Part shown: piece after piece, positions 1-8,031 of the stretch
Layout of the letters: each line of letters opens with the position of its first letter
How positions within the stretch are numbered: the first letter of the stretch is position 1
Source of the DNA: CAVXYC01 sp046154735
GTDB taxonomy: Bacteria; Chloroflexota; UBA6077; JACCZL01
NCBI GenBank assembly: GCA_046154735.1
Contig: JBJXFJ010000151.1
Coordinates: forward strand, 1 to 31,245
Direction: 5' to 3'
DNA length: 31,245 nucleotides
The notes under the pieces: generated by a model
What the model was told of the DNA's origin: nothing
What the model saw: the letters and a program-made list of their open reading frames with translations, nothing else
Database searches by the model: none
Program-made: the position numbers and the translations under genes

Positions 1-275
1 GCTGACCGCCAGAACTCCTTGCCCGCCTCACACTGGCTGGCTGAGGCACTGGTGGCCGGCTTTGCCGCGGCCGGGGCAGTATCCTTTGCCGCTGGCGCGG
101 AGTCTTTCGCGCTGGGCGCGTCTTTCACTGCCGGCGCCGAGGTGGGCGCGGCCTTGGGCGCCGCATCCTTAGGACTGGCAGTAGGTGCAGACGACTGTGG
201 CGCGCAGGCACCGAGCGCGAGCCCGGCTACCACGAGTACCGGCAAGAGCCGTGACTGAAACTTCCCCATTCCCAT
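1..275 (-). CDS. ABC transporter substrate-binding lipoprotein, N-terminal part (cut by window edge)
   Basis: The reading frame is open from an ATG at 275 to the left edge (91 codons seen). It begins with a lipoprotein signal: basic residues (K5, R9), a hydrophobic stretch and the lipobox LGAC with the lipidated Cys at residue 24. About 50 residues of Ala/Pro/Lys/Asp-rich low-complexity sequence follow (repeats such as SAPAAKD and TAPAAAK), a typical flexible tether to the membrane, and then the first folded residues (CEAGKEFW). A GAGGTGG ribosome site lies 6 bases before the ATG at 275, which favours it over the in-frame ATG at 269. It lies 28 bases after an OppC-type permease on the same strand, so it is most likely the peptide- or nickel-binding component (SBP family 5). 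No SBP domain is visible, so this assignment rests on context. The lipoprotein call itself is strong. Confidence 0.8.
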   Translation of the reverse strand, partial: MGMGKFQSRLLPVLVVAGLALGACAPQSSAPTASPKDAAPKAAPTSAPAVKDAPSAKDSAPAAKDTAPAAAKPATSASASQCEAGKEFWRS

Positions 276-303
276 TCTGTTCCACCTCTTGAAATTCACC
301 ACG

Positions 304-1251
304 TTATCGGCCACGCAGACGCGGATCCATTTCATCACGCACCGCATCCCCTAGAAAATTAAAGGCCAGCACGGTCAAGCTGAGCGCCACCGCTGGGGCA
401 ATCAGCAGCCACGGTGCGGCCACCATGAACTGGCGCCCTTGGATGGTCAACATCCCGCCCCAGGTGACCCATGGCGGCGGCGCCGCCAGTCCTAGAAAGC
501 TGAGCGTGGCCTCCGTGACAATGGCCGCGCCAATGCTCGTTGAGAAGATGATCAGCGTTGTGGCCACAACATTAGGCAGGATATGTCGAAAAATAATCCG
601 GCTCTCCGTCGCCCCCACGGCTTTGGCTGATTCAACAAATACTTCTCGGCTCACGCTCAACACGTTACTGCGAATGACGCGGTTTGCGCGCGGAATCTGG
701 GTGATTCCAATGGCAATGGCTGTGACAATGAGGTTGCGTCCGGCCGGCCCCAGTGATGCCACCAGGAGCGTCGCCAGCACCAGCGTTGGGATTGCCTGGA
801 CTGAGTCCATGACGCGCTGAATGACCATATCAATACGTCCGCCCCGGTAGCCGCTCACCAGTCCGATCAGCAAGCCGCCAATCGTCCCGATCATCACTGC
901 AGCCCCGCCCACGGCCAACGAAATTCGGGCGCCGTGAATAATGCGACTGAACACGTCTCGCCCAAGACTGTCCGTACCCAGCACATACATGTCCCCGGAT
1001 CGATCAAGCGTTCCCGGCGGTTTCAGTGAGTCCCGTAGAAGCTGCGCCGCCGGTTCCCGTGGAGAAAGCGCCTCGGAGAACACCCCGGCGATAATGACAA
1101 TGAGCAGGAGGATCGCTGCCGCCACGCCCACCGGTTGCCGTCGAACCATCTCCCACAGACGGGACCGCCTCGTCCGCAGCACACGCTGGGCGATAACCTC
1201 CGTGCCCCCAGCCAGCGGACGGCCAAGCGCCTGACCCTGTACTACCGCCAT
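304..1251 (-). CDS. Oligopeptide/dipeptide-type ABC transporter permease, OppC/DppC family
   Basis: Inner-membrane permease of a peptide/opine/nickel (PepT) importer. The 315-residue length is normal for DppC. It has an N-terminal cytoplasmic segment, a first helix near residues 42-62, the conserved periplasmic LGTDSLGRDVFSR signature of OppC proteins, and then the BPD_transp_1 core. The EAA loop that docks on the ATPase is visible (ESAKAVGATESRIIFRHILPN), and the chain ends with the usual LGDAVRDEMDPRLRG. ATG at 1251 has GGAG just upstream. It follows the OppB-type permease by 26 bases and precedes the lipoprotein by 28 bases, so the three form one operon. No ATP-binding subunit is visible, and it may lie beyond the left edge. 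The substrate cannot be read from the sequence. The adjacent oxygenases suggest, but do not show, uptake of an organic catabolite. Confidence 0.93.
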   Translation of the reverse strand: MAVVQGQALGRPLAGGTEVIAQRVLRTRRSRLWEMVRRQPVGVAAAILLLIVIIAGVFSEALSPREPAAQLLRDSLKPPGTLDRSGDMYVLGTDSLGRDVFSRIIHGARISLAVGGAAVMIGTIGGLLIGLVSGYRGGRIDMVIQRVMDSVQAIPTLVLATLLVASLGPAGRNLIVTAIAIGITQIPRANRVIRSNVLSVSREVFVESAKAVGATESRIIFRHILPNVVATTLIIFSTSIGAAIVTEATLSFLGLAAPPPWVTWGGMLTIQGRQFMVAAPWLLIAPAVALSLTVLAFNFLGDAVRDEMDPRLRGR

Positions 1252-1277
1252 GGCTCCAGTTTCATCCTTCCATACAT

Positions 1278-2234
1278 CTAGCTGTAGTGAATCCGAGGAT
1301 CCAGCCAGGCGTAGCTCAGATCCACCAGAAGATTAATGATCGTGTACACCAGGAACAGGTACAGAATATTGGCCTGGAGCTGGGCGAAATCACCCTTGTC
1401 AATGGCAATCAGAGTGAGACGGCCAAGACCCGGCAGTGAGAAGATGTTCTCCAGCACCACGCTCCCACCCAGCGTAAAACTCACCTGGGTTCCCATAATG
1501 GTCACCACGGGAATGAGCGCGTTCTTGAGTCCATGTCGCGCAACCACCATCCGCTCACTGAGTCCCTTCGCTCGCCCCGTGCGAATGAAGTCGTTCCTGA
1601 GGACCTCGAGCAGCGTGGACCGGAGCATCCGAACATTCACGGCGGCCACTCCCACGGCCAGAGCCAGGAGCGGTAATGCCATCTGAATGAGATGAGTGGA
1701 TGGATCCTCCCACGGCGCCTTATAGCCCACCGGCGGCGACCAGCCCCACCACATGGACGGCACAATGAGTAGCACCGTGGCCACCACAAAGCTGGGAATA
1801 GAAAGCCCGACCACGGCCACAAATCGCACCAAATAGTCGATCCAGGTGTTAAGTCGCACCGCGGACGCCACACCAAACGGAATACCTACCACTATGGCCA
1901 GCACAATGGACAGGACGGTGATCTCAAGGCTCACCGGTAAGGCGGCGAAGATGCGCTCACCAACCGGTTGGCCCGTAGCCCAGGAAAGGCCAAAGTCACC
2001 GCGCACGGCTCCCCATAACCAGAGCACGTACTGCACGAGCATAGGCTTGTCCAGCCCGTATTCGCGCCGGAGCTGGTCCCTGAGCACCGTGTCACTAGCC
2101 CCAACGCCCTGGGAAAGACTGTCCTCAATGATGTCCACCGGCGTAAAGAGGCGGAGCGAGAAAAAGATGATCGCTGAACCGCCCAGCAGTACCGGGATGA
2201 TCCCAAATATGCGTCTGATGAGGTAGTCAATCAC
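1278..2234 (-). CDS. Oligopeptide/dipeptide-type ABC transporter permease, OppB/DppB family
   Basis: The partner permease of the same importer, 318 residues as expected. It starts MIDYLIRRIFGIIPVLLGGS, the standard OppB/DppB opening with the first membrane helix. A periplasmic loop carries the YGLDKPMLVQYVLWLWG stretch, followed by the GDFGLSW motif. The EAA loop is clear (FIRTGRAKGLSERMVVARHGLKN). The protein ends with DLSYAWLDPRIHYS, the family's usual tail. The start codon is GTG at 2234 with only a weak ribosome site. It is the first gene of the transporter operon and is separated from the upstream Rieske gene by a terminator and an inverted repeat, so a promoter of its own is expected between them. 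Confidence 0.93.
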   Translation of the reverse strand: MIDYLIRRIFGIIPVLLGGSAIIFFSLRLFTPVDIIEDSLSQGVGASDTVLRDQLRREYGLDKPMLVQYVLWLWGAVRGDFGLSWATGQPVGERIFAALPVSLEITVLSIVLAIVVGIPFGVASAVRLNTWIDYLVRFVAVVGLSIPSFVVATVLLIVPSMWWGWSPPVGYKAPWEDPSTHLIQMALPLLALAVGVAAVNVRMLRSTLLEVLRNDFIRTGRAKGLSERMVVARHGLKNALIPVVTIMGTQVSFTLGGSVVLENIFSLPGLGRLTLIAIDKGDFAQLQANILYLFLVYTIINLLVDLSYAWLDPRIHYS

Positions 2235-2326
2235 AGAAGTCTGCCCAAGGATCTCAAATTTTGTGAAGGCGTCGCTGGAACTCGGTCTAGTACATCTTGA
2301 CGGATGTAGCTCGGGAGTTCTGGGGA

Positions 2327-2396
2327 GGTGTCGGGCATCTTGCCCGACCGTATCCGCTTCGATAGGGACGGTCTATCGGGCAAGATGCCCGACACC
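2327..2396. repeat. Nested inverted repeat (REP-like)
   Basis: Two perfect 21-base arms (2327-2347 and 2376-2396) face each other across a 28-base spacer. Each arm is also a small hairpin: TCGGGCA, loop TCT, TGCCCGA. The structure can therefore fold either as one long stem or as two short ones. It lies in the 290-base space between the Rieske gene and the transporter operon, where no convincing gene is seen. It may act as a dispersed REP element or as a transcription/mRNA stability structure upstream of the transporter genes. Confidence 0.8.
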
Positions 2397-2474
2397 GCCC
2401 CGCTATCCAACGTGCAACATCCGCTCCTCTGTCCTAGTTCAGGAAACATGGCAGGATGACCCGATGCTCCGCAA

Positions 2475-2518
2475 GGAAAACGCGATCTCGGCGCAGGCCT
2501 TCGCACGCGCCGAGATCG
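2475..2518 (-). terminator. Rho-independent terminator after the first Rieske gene
   Basis: A perfect 12-base-pair stem, CGATCTCGGCGC with its complement, spans 2483-2494 and 2507-2518 with a 12-base loop. On the minus strand it is followed within 2 bases by TTTTCCTT. It begins 8 bases after the stop codon of the Rieske oxygenase gene. It should separate that gene from the downstream transporter operon. Confidence 0.8.
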
Positions 2519-2525
2519 TGCCCAA

Positions 2526-3845
2526 CTAGGCAGGAATTACCTTGCGAATCGCGTCCTGGGTGGCTTCCATCCAGTTTGCCCCACTGGGAAGCGTAAGCTG
2601 AACCCCACGACGGCGATAGATCTCCGGTGCATCGATTCCTGGAGGTGTCTGCCCTTGCTCGTGCAGGGCCCTGGCCGCGTTTATCAGCCTACGGCGGGTG
2701 CGAATGATCATGCCGTCCGCCGTTCCAAGATGCTCCTTTGATCGATCAAACACCCGGCCCATCGACTCCTGCACCGCGCCATCCTGGAGCGGATTCGACT
2801 CATCGAGCCCGGTGTAGTTCTGGGTCTTCTGTATTTGACGGTCAATCAAGTAATCGTTCCCCTTGTGCGCCGCAAATACCCATTGCTCTAGCGGCCGCGA
2901 GGTGTTGGGCAGGTAGCCAACTTTGGGCACGCGGCCAGTGTGCCCACTGCGTTCATCGGCAGTGAATTCTCGCCCCACAGTGCTCCAGCTTGGCTCCCAG
3001 ATCATCACGTTGTCATCATCCAACGGTACCCAGATTTTGGCGCTGCCCATCTCAGAATTCCCTGGAATACTGGTGTAAAAAGGCAACATAAATTGGGTAA
3101 TCCGCCAGAAATCCTGGTTATCCCCGGCGGGGCGGCGTGCCCCATAGGTCACACCAGCATCCGTATCCAGCACGTGCAGCGTGGGCTGCCCATGACTACG
3201 GAAGTAGTTCATATATTGGAGATCCCGCTCGTTACGATAGAAGAATCGAGCGTTGGTTGTGAGACTCTCTTCAAGTTTCAGGCGACTGTGCAGGAAATTA
3301 ATGTGAGATGAATCGATATCCCCTTCCAGCGCCTGAAGCCAGTTGCACGCGCGCATGTAACGGAGCGACTGTCGCTGGGTAGCGGGAACAAGCGCCCAGC
3401 CAATCTCCGGCAGGGGAGGTGGTGTCTTGCGCGGCCCCATATAGGTCCAAATGATGCCGTTCAATTCGGCGCACGGATAAGCGGCAATCTTTACTTTGTG
3501 TTTGAAGTTGCTCTCAGGCGGCTCATTGGGCATATCCATGCACGCGCCAGACGTATCAAACTTCCAGCCATGGTAAACGCAGCGCAAACCGGCTTCCTCG
3601 TTCCGACCAAAGAACAATGATGCGCCGCGGTGCGGGCAATTCTCAGCCACAAGTCCGACATTGCCATCGGTATCCCGAAACGCCACCAGATCCTCGCAGA
3701 GCAACCGCACCCGTTTCGGTTCGCTATCCGGCGTGGGAAGGTCTTCAGACTGCAGCACCGGGATCCAATACTGCCGCATCAGGTTGCCCATGGCTGTGCC
3801 AGGGCCAACGCGGGTAATGAGTTTGTTGTCTTCTTTACTGAGCAT
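2526..3845 (-). CDS. Rieske (2Fe-2S) ring-hydroxylating oxygenase, phthalate dioxygenase-like alpha subunit (copy 1)
   Basis: Predicted non-heme iron oxygenase of the phthalate 4,5-dioxygenase / aromatic-ring hydroxylase group, 439 residues. The N-terminal Rieske domain has C70-P-H72 and C89-V-Y-H92, which bind the 2Fe-2S cluster. The catalytic domain has the mononuclear iron motif D178-S-S-H181-x4-H186, and a later acidic ligand is likely in the LQDGAVQESMG segment. The RTRRRLINAARAL motif near the C-terminus is also typical of this family. ATG at 3845 is preceded by GGAGA 6 bases upstream and by a good promoter. It closely resembles the second Rieske protein at 5204-6481, with identical spacing of every metal-binding residue. 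Such enzymes need electrons from a reductase, and none is encoded in the window. The substrate is unknown; aromatic acids, O-demethylation substrates or other organics are possible. Confidence 0.93.
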   Translation of the reverse strand: MLSKEDNKLITRVGPGTAMGNLMRQYWIPVLQSEDLPTPDSEPKRVRLLCEDLVAFRDTDGNVGLVAENCPHRGASLFFGRNEEAGLRCVYHGWKFDTSGACMDMPNEPPESNFKHKVKIAAYPCAELNGIIWTYMGPRKTPPPLPEIGWALVPATQRQSLRYMRACNWLQALEGDIDSSHINFLHSRLKLEESLTTNARFFYRNERDLQYMNYFRSHGQPTLHVLDTDAGVTYGARRPAGDNQDFWRITQFMLPFYTSIPGNSEMGSAKIWVPLDDDNVMIWEPSWSTVGREFTADERSGHTGRVPKVGYLPNTSRPLEQWVFAAHKGNDYLIDRQIQKTQNYTGLDESNPLQDGAVQESMGRVFDRSKEHLGTADGMIIRTRRRLINAARALHEQGQTPPGIDAPEIYRRRGVQLTLPSGANWMEATQDAIRKVIPA

Positions 3846-3877
3846 GCCAATTCTCCGCCGTCGTAGAACCTGCGCGG

Positions 3878-3906
3878 AGGATAGTGAACCAGGCGCGATC
3901 CGTCAA
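3878..3906 (-). promoter_or_regulatory. Sigma-70-type promoter for Rieske copy 1
   Basis: On the minus strand a TTGACG -35 box (3901-3906) is followed by a 17-base spacer and a TATCCT -10 box (3878-3883). Transcription would start about 25 bases before the ATG at 3845. The element lies in the 176-base divergent space shared with the monooxygenase gene, a natural place for shared regulation. Confidence 0.6.
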
Positions 3907-4021
3907 GCAAAGCACGATGCCAAATACTCGCGCAACGTGCATGAACTGAACCGCGTGGGGACGCAGGAGACTCCGTGCGGTATCGTTGGGTGACAATCGA
4001 ACGTTCGCACGTGAGGCACTC

Positions 4022-4990
4022 ATGACCAGTACCATCTCCGACCTGCGGATCATGCTCGAACCCCAGGAGGGCGGAACGTATGCCGAAATGCTCGCTCTTG
4101 CGAGGCGCGCTGAAACGGCCGGCTTCAATGGCTTCTTCCGATCAGATCACTACCACCCAATGAATGTCCCGATAGATTCCGGCGCGACGGACGCATGGGC
4201 CACGCTGGCCGGCTTTGCCCGCGAGACTAGCACCATCCGCATTGGTGTACTCGTCAGCCCAATGACGTTTCGCCACCCCAGCGAGTTCGCCAAGCTGGTT
4301 GCCACGGTGGACCAGATGAGTAACGGCCGGCTCGAGGTGGGCATGGGCGCCGGCTGGTTTGAAAAGGAGCACGTTACCTACGGCCTTCCCTTCCCACCAC
4401 CAGCCGAGCGCTTTGACCGATTTGAGGACGCACTGGAGATCTGCACACGGCTCTGGTCGGATGGCCCCGCTTCGTACGAGGGCAAGCAATTCTCCCTGGC
4501 AAACGCGCCGGGCTATCCCAAGCCGATCCAGCGACCGCATCCACCCATCATCATCGGCGGCCGAGGTGCGCGGCGCACACCGGCGCTGGCAGCACAGTTT
4601 GCCACCGAGTTCAACTCTTTCGGCGCGAAGCCCGATGTCTTCAGTGAGCGGCGCCAACGAGTGATGGACGCCTGCACGCGGATTGGTCGCGCCCCGGAAA
4701 GCCTTGTCTACTCAGTCATGTGCCCCACCATTGTTGGCCGAGATGAGTCCGATCTGCGCCGCAGATGTCAACTTCGGCTGGACTTTAACGGTCAGGGGGA
4801 TGACGTCAATGAGTGGATCGGTCAGATGCAGACGGGCGGGTCACTCGTTGGCACCGTTGAGTCGGTTGCGGCGCGGATGAAGGCCGTGGAACAAGCGGGC
4901 TGCCAGCGGTTTTACCTTCAACTTGTGCCGGTAGATGATGATGGCATGCTCGAGCTCATTGCCACGGAGCTGGTTCCGCTCCTGACCTAG
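4022..4990 (+). CDS. LLM-class (luciferase-like) flavin/F420-dependent oxidoreductase
   Basis: A TIM-barrel enzyme of the luciferase-like family, 322 residues, which uses FMN or F420 to oxidise or oxygenate organic substrates. Family signatures in order: the N-terminal RIMLEPQEGGTYAEML, GFNGFFRSDHYHPMN, IRIGVLVSPMTFRHPSEFAK, the cofactor-binding SNGRLEVGMGAGWFEKEH with YGLPFPPPAERFDRFEDALE, and PPIIIGGRGARRTPALAAQF. The pattern is closest to the F420-dependent TIGR03560-type group, so F420 is a reasonable guess, but FMN cannot be excluded. ATG at 4022 has GTGAGG 5 bases upstream. The in-frame TTG at 3986 has no such site and would add 12 atypical residues. It is divergent from Rieske copy 1 and 213 bases before Rieske copy 2, suggesting a shared catabolic route. 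Confidence 0.92.
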   Translation: MTSTISDLRIMLEPQEGGTYAEMLALARRAETAGFNGFFRSDHYHPMNVPIDSGATDAWATLAGFARETSTIRIGVLVSPMTFRHPSEFAKLVATVDQMSNGRLEVGMGAGWFEKEHVTYGLPFPPPAERFDRFEDALEICTRLWSDGPASYEGKQFSLANAPGYPKPIQRPHPPIIIGGRGARRTPALAAQFATEFNSFGAKPDVFSERRQRVMDACTRIGRAPESLVYSVMCPTIVGRDESDLRRRCQLRLDFNGQGDDVNEWIGQMQTGGSLVGTVESVAARMKAVEQAGCQRFYLQLVPVDDDGMLELIATELVPLLT

Positions 4991-5062
4991 AAGATCGATC
5001 ACGCTGCTAGCGATCCGATTGGCCGTTCAGCGGCCCTCGCCGACCTGGGTCGAACTGGGCGC

Positions 5063-5114
5063 CCGCTTTTTTGGAGTGCGGTGCTCCCAGCACGCCGCAG
5101 TTCAAAGAAAGCGG
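5063..5114. repeat. Imperfect palindrome with TTTGGAGTGCGG core (REP-like)
   Basis: The arms at 5063-5085 and 5089-5114 pair almost fully around a CCC loop (CCGCTTTTTTGGAGTGCGG against the complement of the right arm). The core TTTGGAGTGCGG(C)GTGC recurs in the larger inverted repeat at 10343-10452 and, as a single arm, at 12990-13006. The element sits between the monooxygenase and Rieske copy 2 and could also slow transcription through the T-rich left arm. Confidence 0.7.
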
Positions 5115-5203
5115 AAACTCGGTACACGTGGTGCTCGCTGCGCGATCCACCACTCCTGACGTAGACTTGATTCGCACACCATCCGGACACCGGGAAGGGG
5201 CTC

Positions 5204-6481
5204 ATGCTTTCGCCTGTTGACAATGACATTATGTGCCGAGTGAGCTCCGGGACTCCCATGGGCAGTCTGCTCCGCACATTCTGGATGCCCGCGCTCCTCT
5301 CCAGAGAGTTGCCTGAGCCGGACGGCGCTCCGGTTAAGGTTCGCCTACTCGGCGAGAACCTCGTGGCCTTTCGGGATAGCACCGGTACTGTCGGACTCGT
5401 TGCGGAGAACTGTCCCCACCGGGGAGCAAGTTTGTTCTACGGTCGGAACGAGGATCAAGGACTGCGCTGCGTTTACCACGGATGGAAATTCAACGCCGCC
5501 GGCGAGTGTTTGGACATGCCCAACGAGCCGTTCGAGAGCAACTTCAAACACAAAGTGCACATCAGCGCCTATCCCTGTCGAGAGCGAGGCGGACTAGTCT
5601 GGGCCTATATGGGGCCAGCCGGATTAGGCGCGGAGCTTCCCGATCTGGAATGGGCACGGGTTCCGGACTCTCACCTGTTTCTCTCCAAGTGTCTGCAGGA
5701 GTGCAACTGGGTACAGGCGCTGGAGGGCGGGCTAGACTCAAGTCACATCTCGTTCCTGCACAGTAAGCTGGATCGAACGACGATCGCGGCACCGCGCGGA
5801 TCGGTGCTGGCGGAGCAATTTGGCGGTCAAGATCCGCACCCGCGATTCTCGGTGCGTGAGACAGACTATGGGTTTGTCTATGGTGCCCGCCGAAACGCCA
5901 CAAACGATCAATACTACTGGCGGATCACTCAGTGGCTCCTGCCCTTCTACCACATCATTCCTGCCGAGGATGGGGCAGTGGTGACCGGAAATGCCTGGGT
6001 GCCCATTGATGATGAGCATTGTTGGGTTTACAGAGCCTCCTGGCATCCGGATCGACCGCTCACTGAAAGAGAGATCCATGACTATCGCTACAGGGGAGTC
6101 ATGCATGAGGAAGTTGATCCCATCACGTTTCGGCCAGTGGCCAACCGCCGCAATGACTTTCTCATCGATCGGGACGTCCAGCGCCTCGAGTCCTACTCGG
6201 GTATCAAGGGTATCCAGGCACAGGACATGGCAATGATTGAGACAATGGGGCCGATCTATGATCGGACACGTGAGCACCTCGGCACGAGCGATACGGCCAT
6301 CATCTCCATGCGTCGCCGACTCATTCGACTCACCCAGGCCCTGGCCGATGGCGACGTGCCACACGCGGCCACGCATGGAGCATCGTATCGCGTTCGTTCA
6401 ACCGCGCTACTCCTGAACAGGGGCGTTCCATTTGATGAGGGTGCTCGGGAGCGTTTGATCTCACCCATTGAAACCGCCTGA
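5204..6481 (+). CDS. Rieske (2Fe-2S) ring-hydroxylating oxygenase, phthalate dioxygenase-like alpha subunit (copy 2)
   Basis: A 425-residue paralogue of the protein at 2526-3845. The Rieske ligands are C70, H72, C89 and H92, and the mononuclear iron motif is D178-S-S-H181-x4-H186, at exactly the same positions as in copy 1. The EQ/QAQDMAMIETMGPIYDR segment with its acidic iron ligand, the REHLGTSDTAII motif and the SMRRRLIRLTQAL helix complete the family pattern. ATG at 5204 has GGGAAGGGG just upstream. The N-terminal and cluster-binding halves are nearly the same as in copy 1. The substrate-pocket region after residue 190 and the C-terminus differ more, which suggests duplication followed by a change of substrate. 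No ferredoxin or reductase gene is adjacent, so electrons must come from a partner encoded elsewhere. Confidence 0.93.
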   Translation: MLSPVDNDIMCRVSSGTPMGSLLRTFWMPALLSRELPEPDGAPVKVRLLGENLVAFRDSTGTVGLVAENCPHRGASLFYGRNEDQGLRCVYHGWKFNAAGECLDMPNEPFESNFKHKVHISAYPCRERGGLVWAYMGPAGLGAELPDLEWARVPDSHLFLSKCLQECNWVQALEGGLDSSHISFLHSKLDRTTIAAPRGSVLAEQFGGQDPHPRFSVRETDYGFVYGARRNATNDQYYWRITQWLLPFYHIIPAEDGAVVTGNAWVPIDDEHCWVYRASWHPDRPLTEREIHDYRYRGVMHEEVDPITFRPVANRRNDFLIDRDVQRLESYSGIKGIQAQDMAMIETMGPIYDRTREHLGTSDTAIISMRRRLIRLTQALADGDVPHAATHGASYRVRSTALLLNRGVPFDEGARERLISPIETA

Positions 6482-6558
6482 ATCCGTCCGCTCGCCCACT
6501 CAGCCGTCACCTCGCTTGAGGTCGGCGGAGGTATCTAGTGTGGCCCGTTTGCCATGCT

Positions 6559-6587
6559 TTAACAGGCTCCTCGGCAAATGCTACACT
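6559..6587 (+). promoter_or_regulatory. Sigma-70-type promoter upstream of the FecR-domain gene
   Basis: TTAACA (6559-6564), a 17-base spacer and TACACT (6582-6587) form a plausible promoter. It would give a leader of about 147 bases before the ATG at 6741. The space 6482-6740 holds no convincing gene. A small hairpin with stem ACCTC/GAGGT lies shortly after the Rieske stop but lacks a T-run. Confidence 0.5.
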
Positions 6588-6740
6588 TGGCGTGTTTAAA
6601 TGGTCAGAGTCAAGAGTGGCGCACTCGCCGCGCTATGCGGCTGCCGGCATCCGAATTCAGCGTAACGCGGATCGCTGCCCGCGGCTGGCCCGTTACCAGC
6701 GCCCTCCGCGGGCGTATTCTGCGCATGGTCAAGTGGCCAG

Positions 6741-7991
6741 ATGAACGTACCCACGCAGGTTGCCGTGAGGCAACAAACACTCAGTCCCATAGGCGCGGAA
6801 TTAAGCACCAGGACGGCTCAGCGGCGCGCCTGGTTCTTTTTACTCGCGTCCTTCAGCGTCTTCTGCTGCCTGGTTGTCATCAGTCTCTCGGCGGCAGTGA
6901 GCTACAGGCGCTCCGCCACAGACTCGCCGGCCGCGGCATTGCGAATTGACCGGGGCATCGTGCTGTACCAGGATCACCCTGAATCAGCACAGATTCGCGG
7001 CCGTAGTGGAATGGACGTCTTTGAAGGCGGATCCATCGAAGCAAGCGAGGGCACCTCGGCAGTGATCTCGTTTTTCGATGGCAGTGAAGCACGGGTCTTC
7101 CCCGGTGCCAGCGTTCAGCTTGCCGGCCTTCGAACGGGAGTGTTCAATCAGGAGCTCACCAAAATCTCGCTCAATCAGCGTCAGGGCGCGGTCACATACA
7201 GTATCGCAGGCCAACTTCCCTTTGGGCGTGACGTGACGGTATCAACCCCCCATGGGACGGTGAACCTCACGCGCGGCGATATTACTGTTTGGATTGAGGA
7301 CAACTCTACGCGGGTCCTCTCATATGATGGCCGCGGCAAGGTGGAATCAGGAGTGCGGCAGGTCCGATTCCGGGATGGCCAGCGCGTTGTACTGGGTGAT
7401 GGGATGCTACCGCGAGATCCGCTCCCCATTGCCGAGAACCTCGTCAAGAACGGCGAGCTCAGCCAGGGACTTCAGTCCTGGGTACCTATCGACATTCGCG
7501 AGCGCGGCCGAACCGACGTGCTCGGCACGCGGAATATCGAGACGGAGCTCATCGCCGGTCTGCGTACTTCGGCGGTGCACTTTTTCCGGGATTCCCAGAA
7601 AGACAGCCATAACGAAACGGGGATAAGCCAGGAGATCCTTCGGGATGTCACGCCCTATCGAGCAATTAACCTGACCGGCTGGGTGAAGGTGAACTTTGCC
7701 AGCCTGTCCGGCGGCGGTTATCTCGGGTCCGAATTCCCCATGATGGTGCGCGTCCACTTCACCGATGACAAGGGCAGTCGTCAGGTCTGGTCCAAGGGCT
7801 TCTTTTACGCGAATCCGGAGAATCGACCCACTGAATTCGGTGAGCAGATTCCCCGGGGGGAGTGGTACCCCTTCCTGGTACGCCTCCACCAGCTTCCAGA
7901 CCGGCCCACATTTATTCGATCGATCGAAGTCGTTTCATCCGGGCACGACTTTGACGCGCTGGCCAGCTACATCCAGATTGTGACCGAGTAG
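6741..7991 (+). CDS. Membrane-anchored FecR-domain protein with C-terminal sugar-binding-like domain
   Basis: The 416-residue protein has a short cytoplasmic N-terminus, one membrane helix near residues 30-52, and an extracytoplasmic region. Residues of about 65-210 match the FecR pattern: a repeated beta unit with SGMDVFEGGSIEASEGTSAVI, a FFDGSEARVFPGASV strand pair, and SLNQRQGAVTYSIA with STPHGTVNLTRGDITV. The last 200 residues begin NLVKNGELSQGLQSWVP, a typical opening of galactose-binding-like beta-sandwich (CBM-like) domains. Classical FecR proteins pair with an ECF sigma factor and a receptor; neither is adjacent here. It may instead be an envelope or surface glycan-binding protein. 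It converges with the (p)ppGpp enzyme gene 40 bases away. The exact function is unknown, while the topology and FecR fold are moderately secure. Confidence 0.75.
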   Translation: MNVPTQVAVRQQTLSPIGAELSTRTAQRRAWFFLLASFSVFCCLVVISLSAAVSYRRSATDSPAAALRIDRGIVLYQDHPESAQIRGRSGMDVFEGGSIEASEGTSAVISFFDGSEARVFPGASVQLAGLRTGVFNQELTKISLNQRQGAVTYSIAGQLPFGRDVTVSTPHGTVNLTRGDITVWIEDNSTRVLSYDGRGKVESGVRQVRFRDGQRVVLGDGMLPRDPLPIAENLVKNGELSQGLQSWVPIDIRERGRTDVLGTRNIETELIAGLRTSAVHFFRDSQKDSHNETGISQEILRDVTPYRAINLTGWVKVNFASLSGGGYLGSEFPMMVRVHFTDDKGSRQVWSKGFFYANPENRPTEFGEQIPRGEWYPFLVRLHQLPDRPTFIRSIEVVSSGHDFDALASYIQIVTE

Positions 7992-8031
7992 CCCCGCACG
8001 GCGATGAGCAGGACGGTGTAACTGGCGGTAG

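Noticed and set aside
19..258. Plus-strand Ala-rich open frame
   Set aside because: It is the antisense shadow of the minus-strand lipoprotein, which has a ribosome site, signal peptide and lipobox.
2231..2529. Open frames on both strands between the importer and Rieske copy 1
   Set aside because: They are made up of the inverted repeat and the terminator, have no recognisable protein features, and lack ribosome sites.
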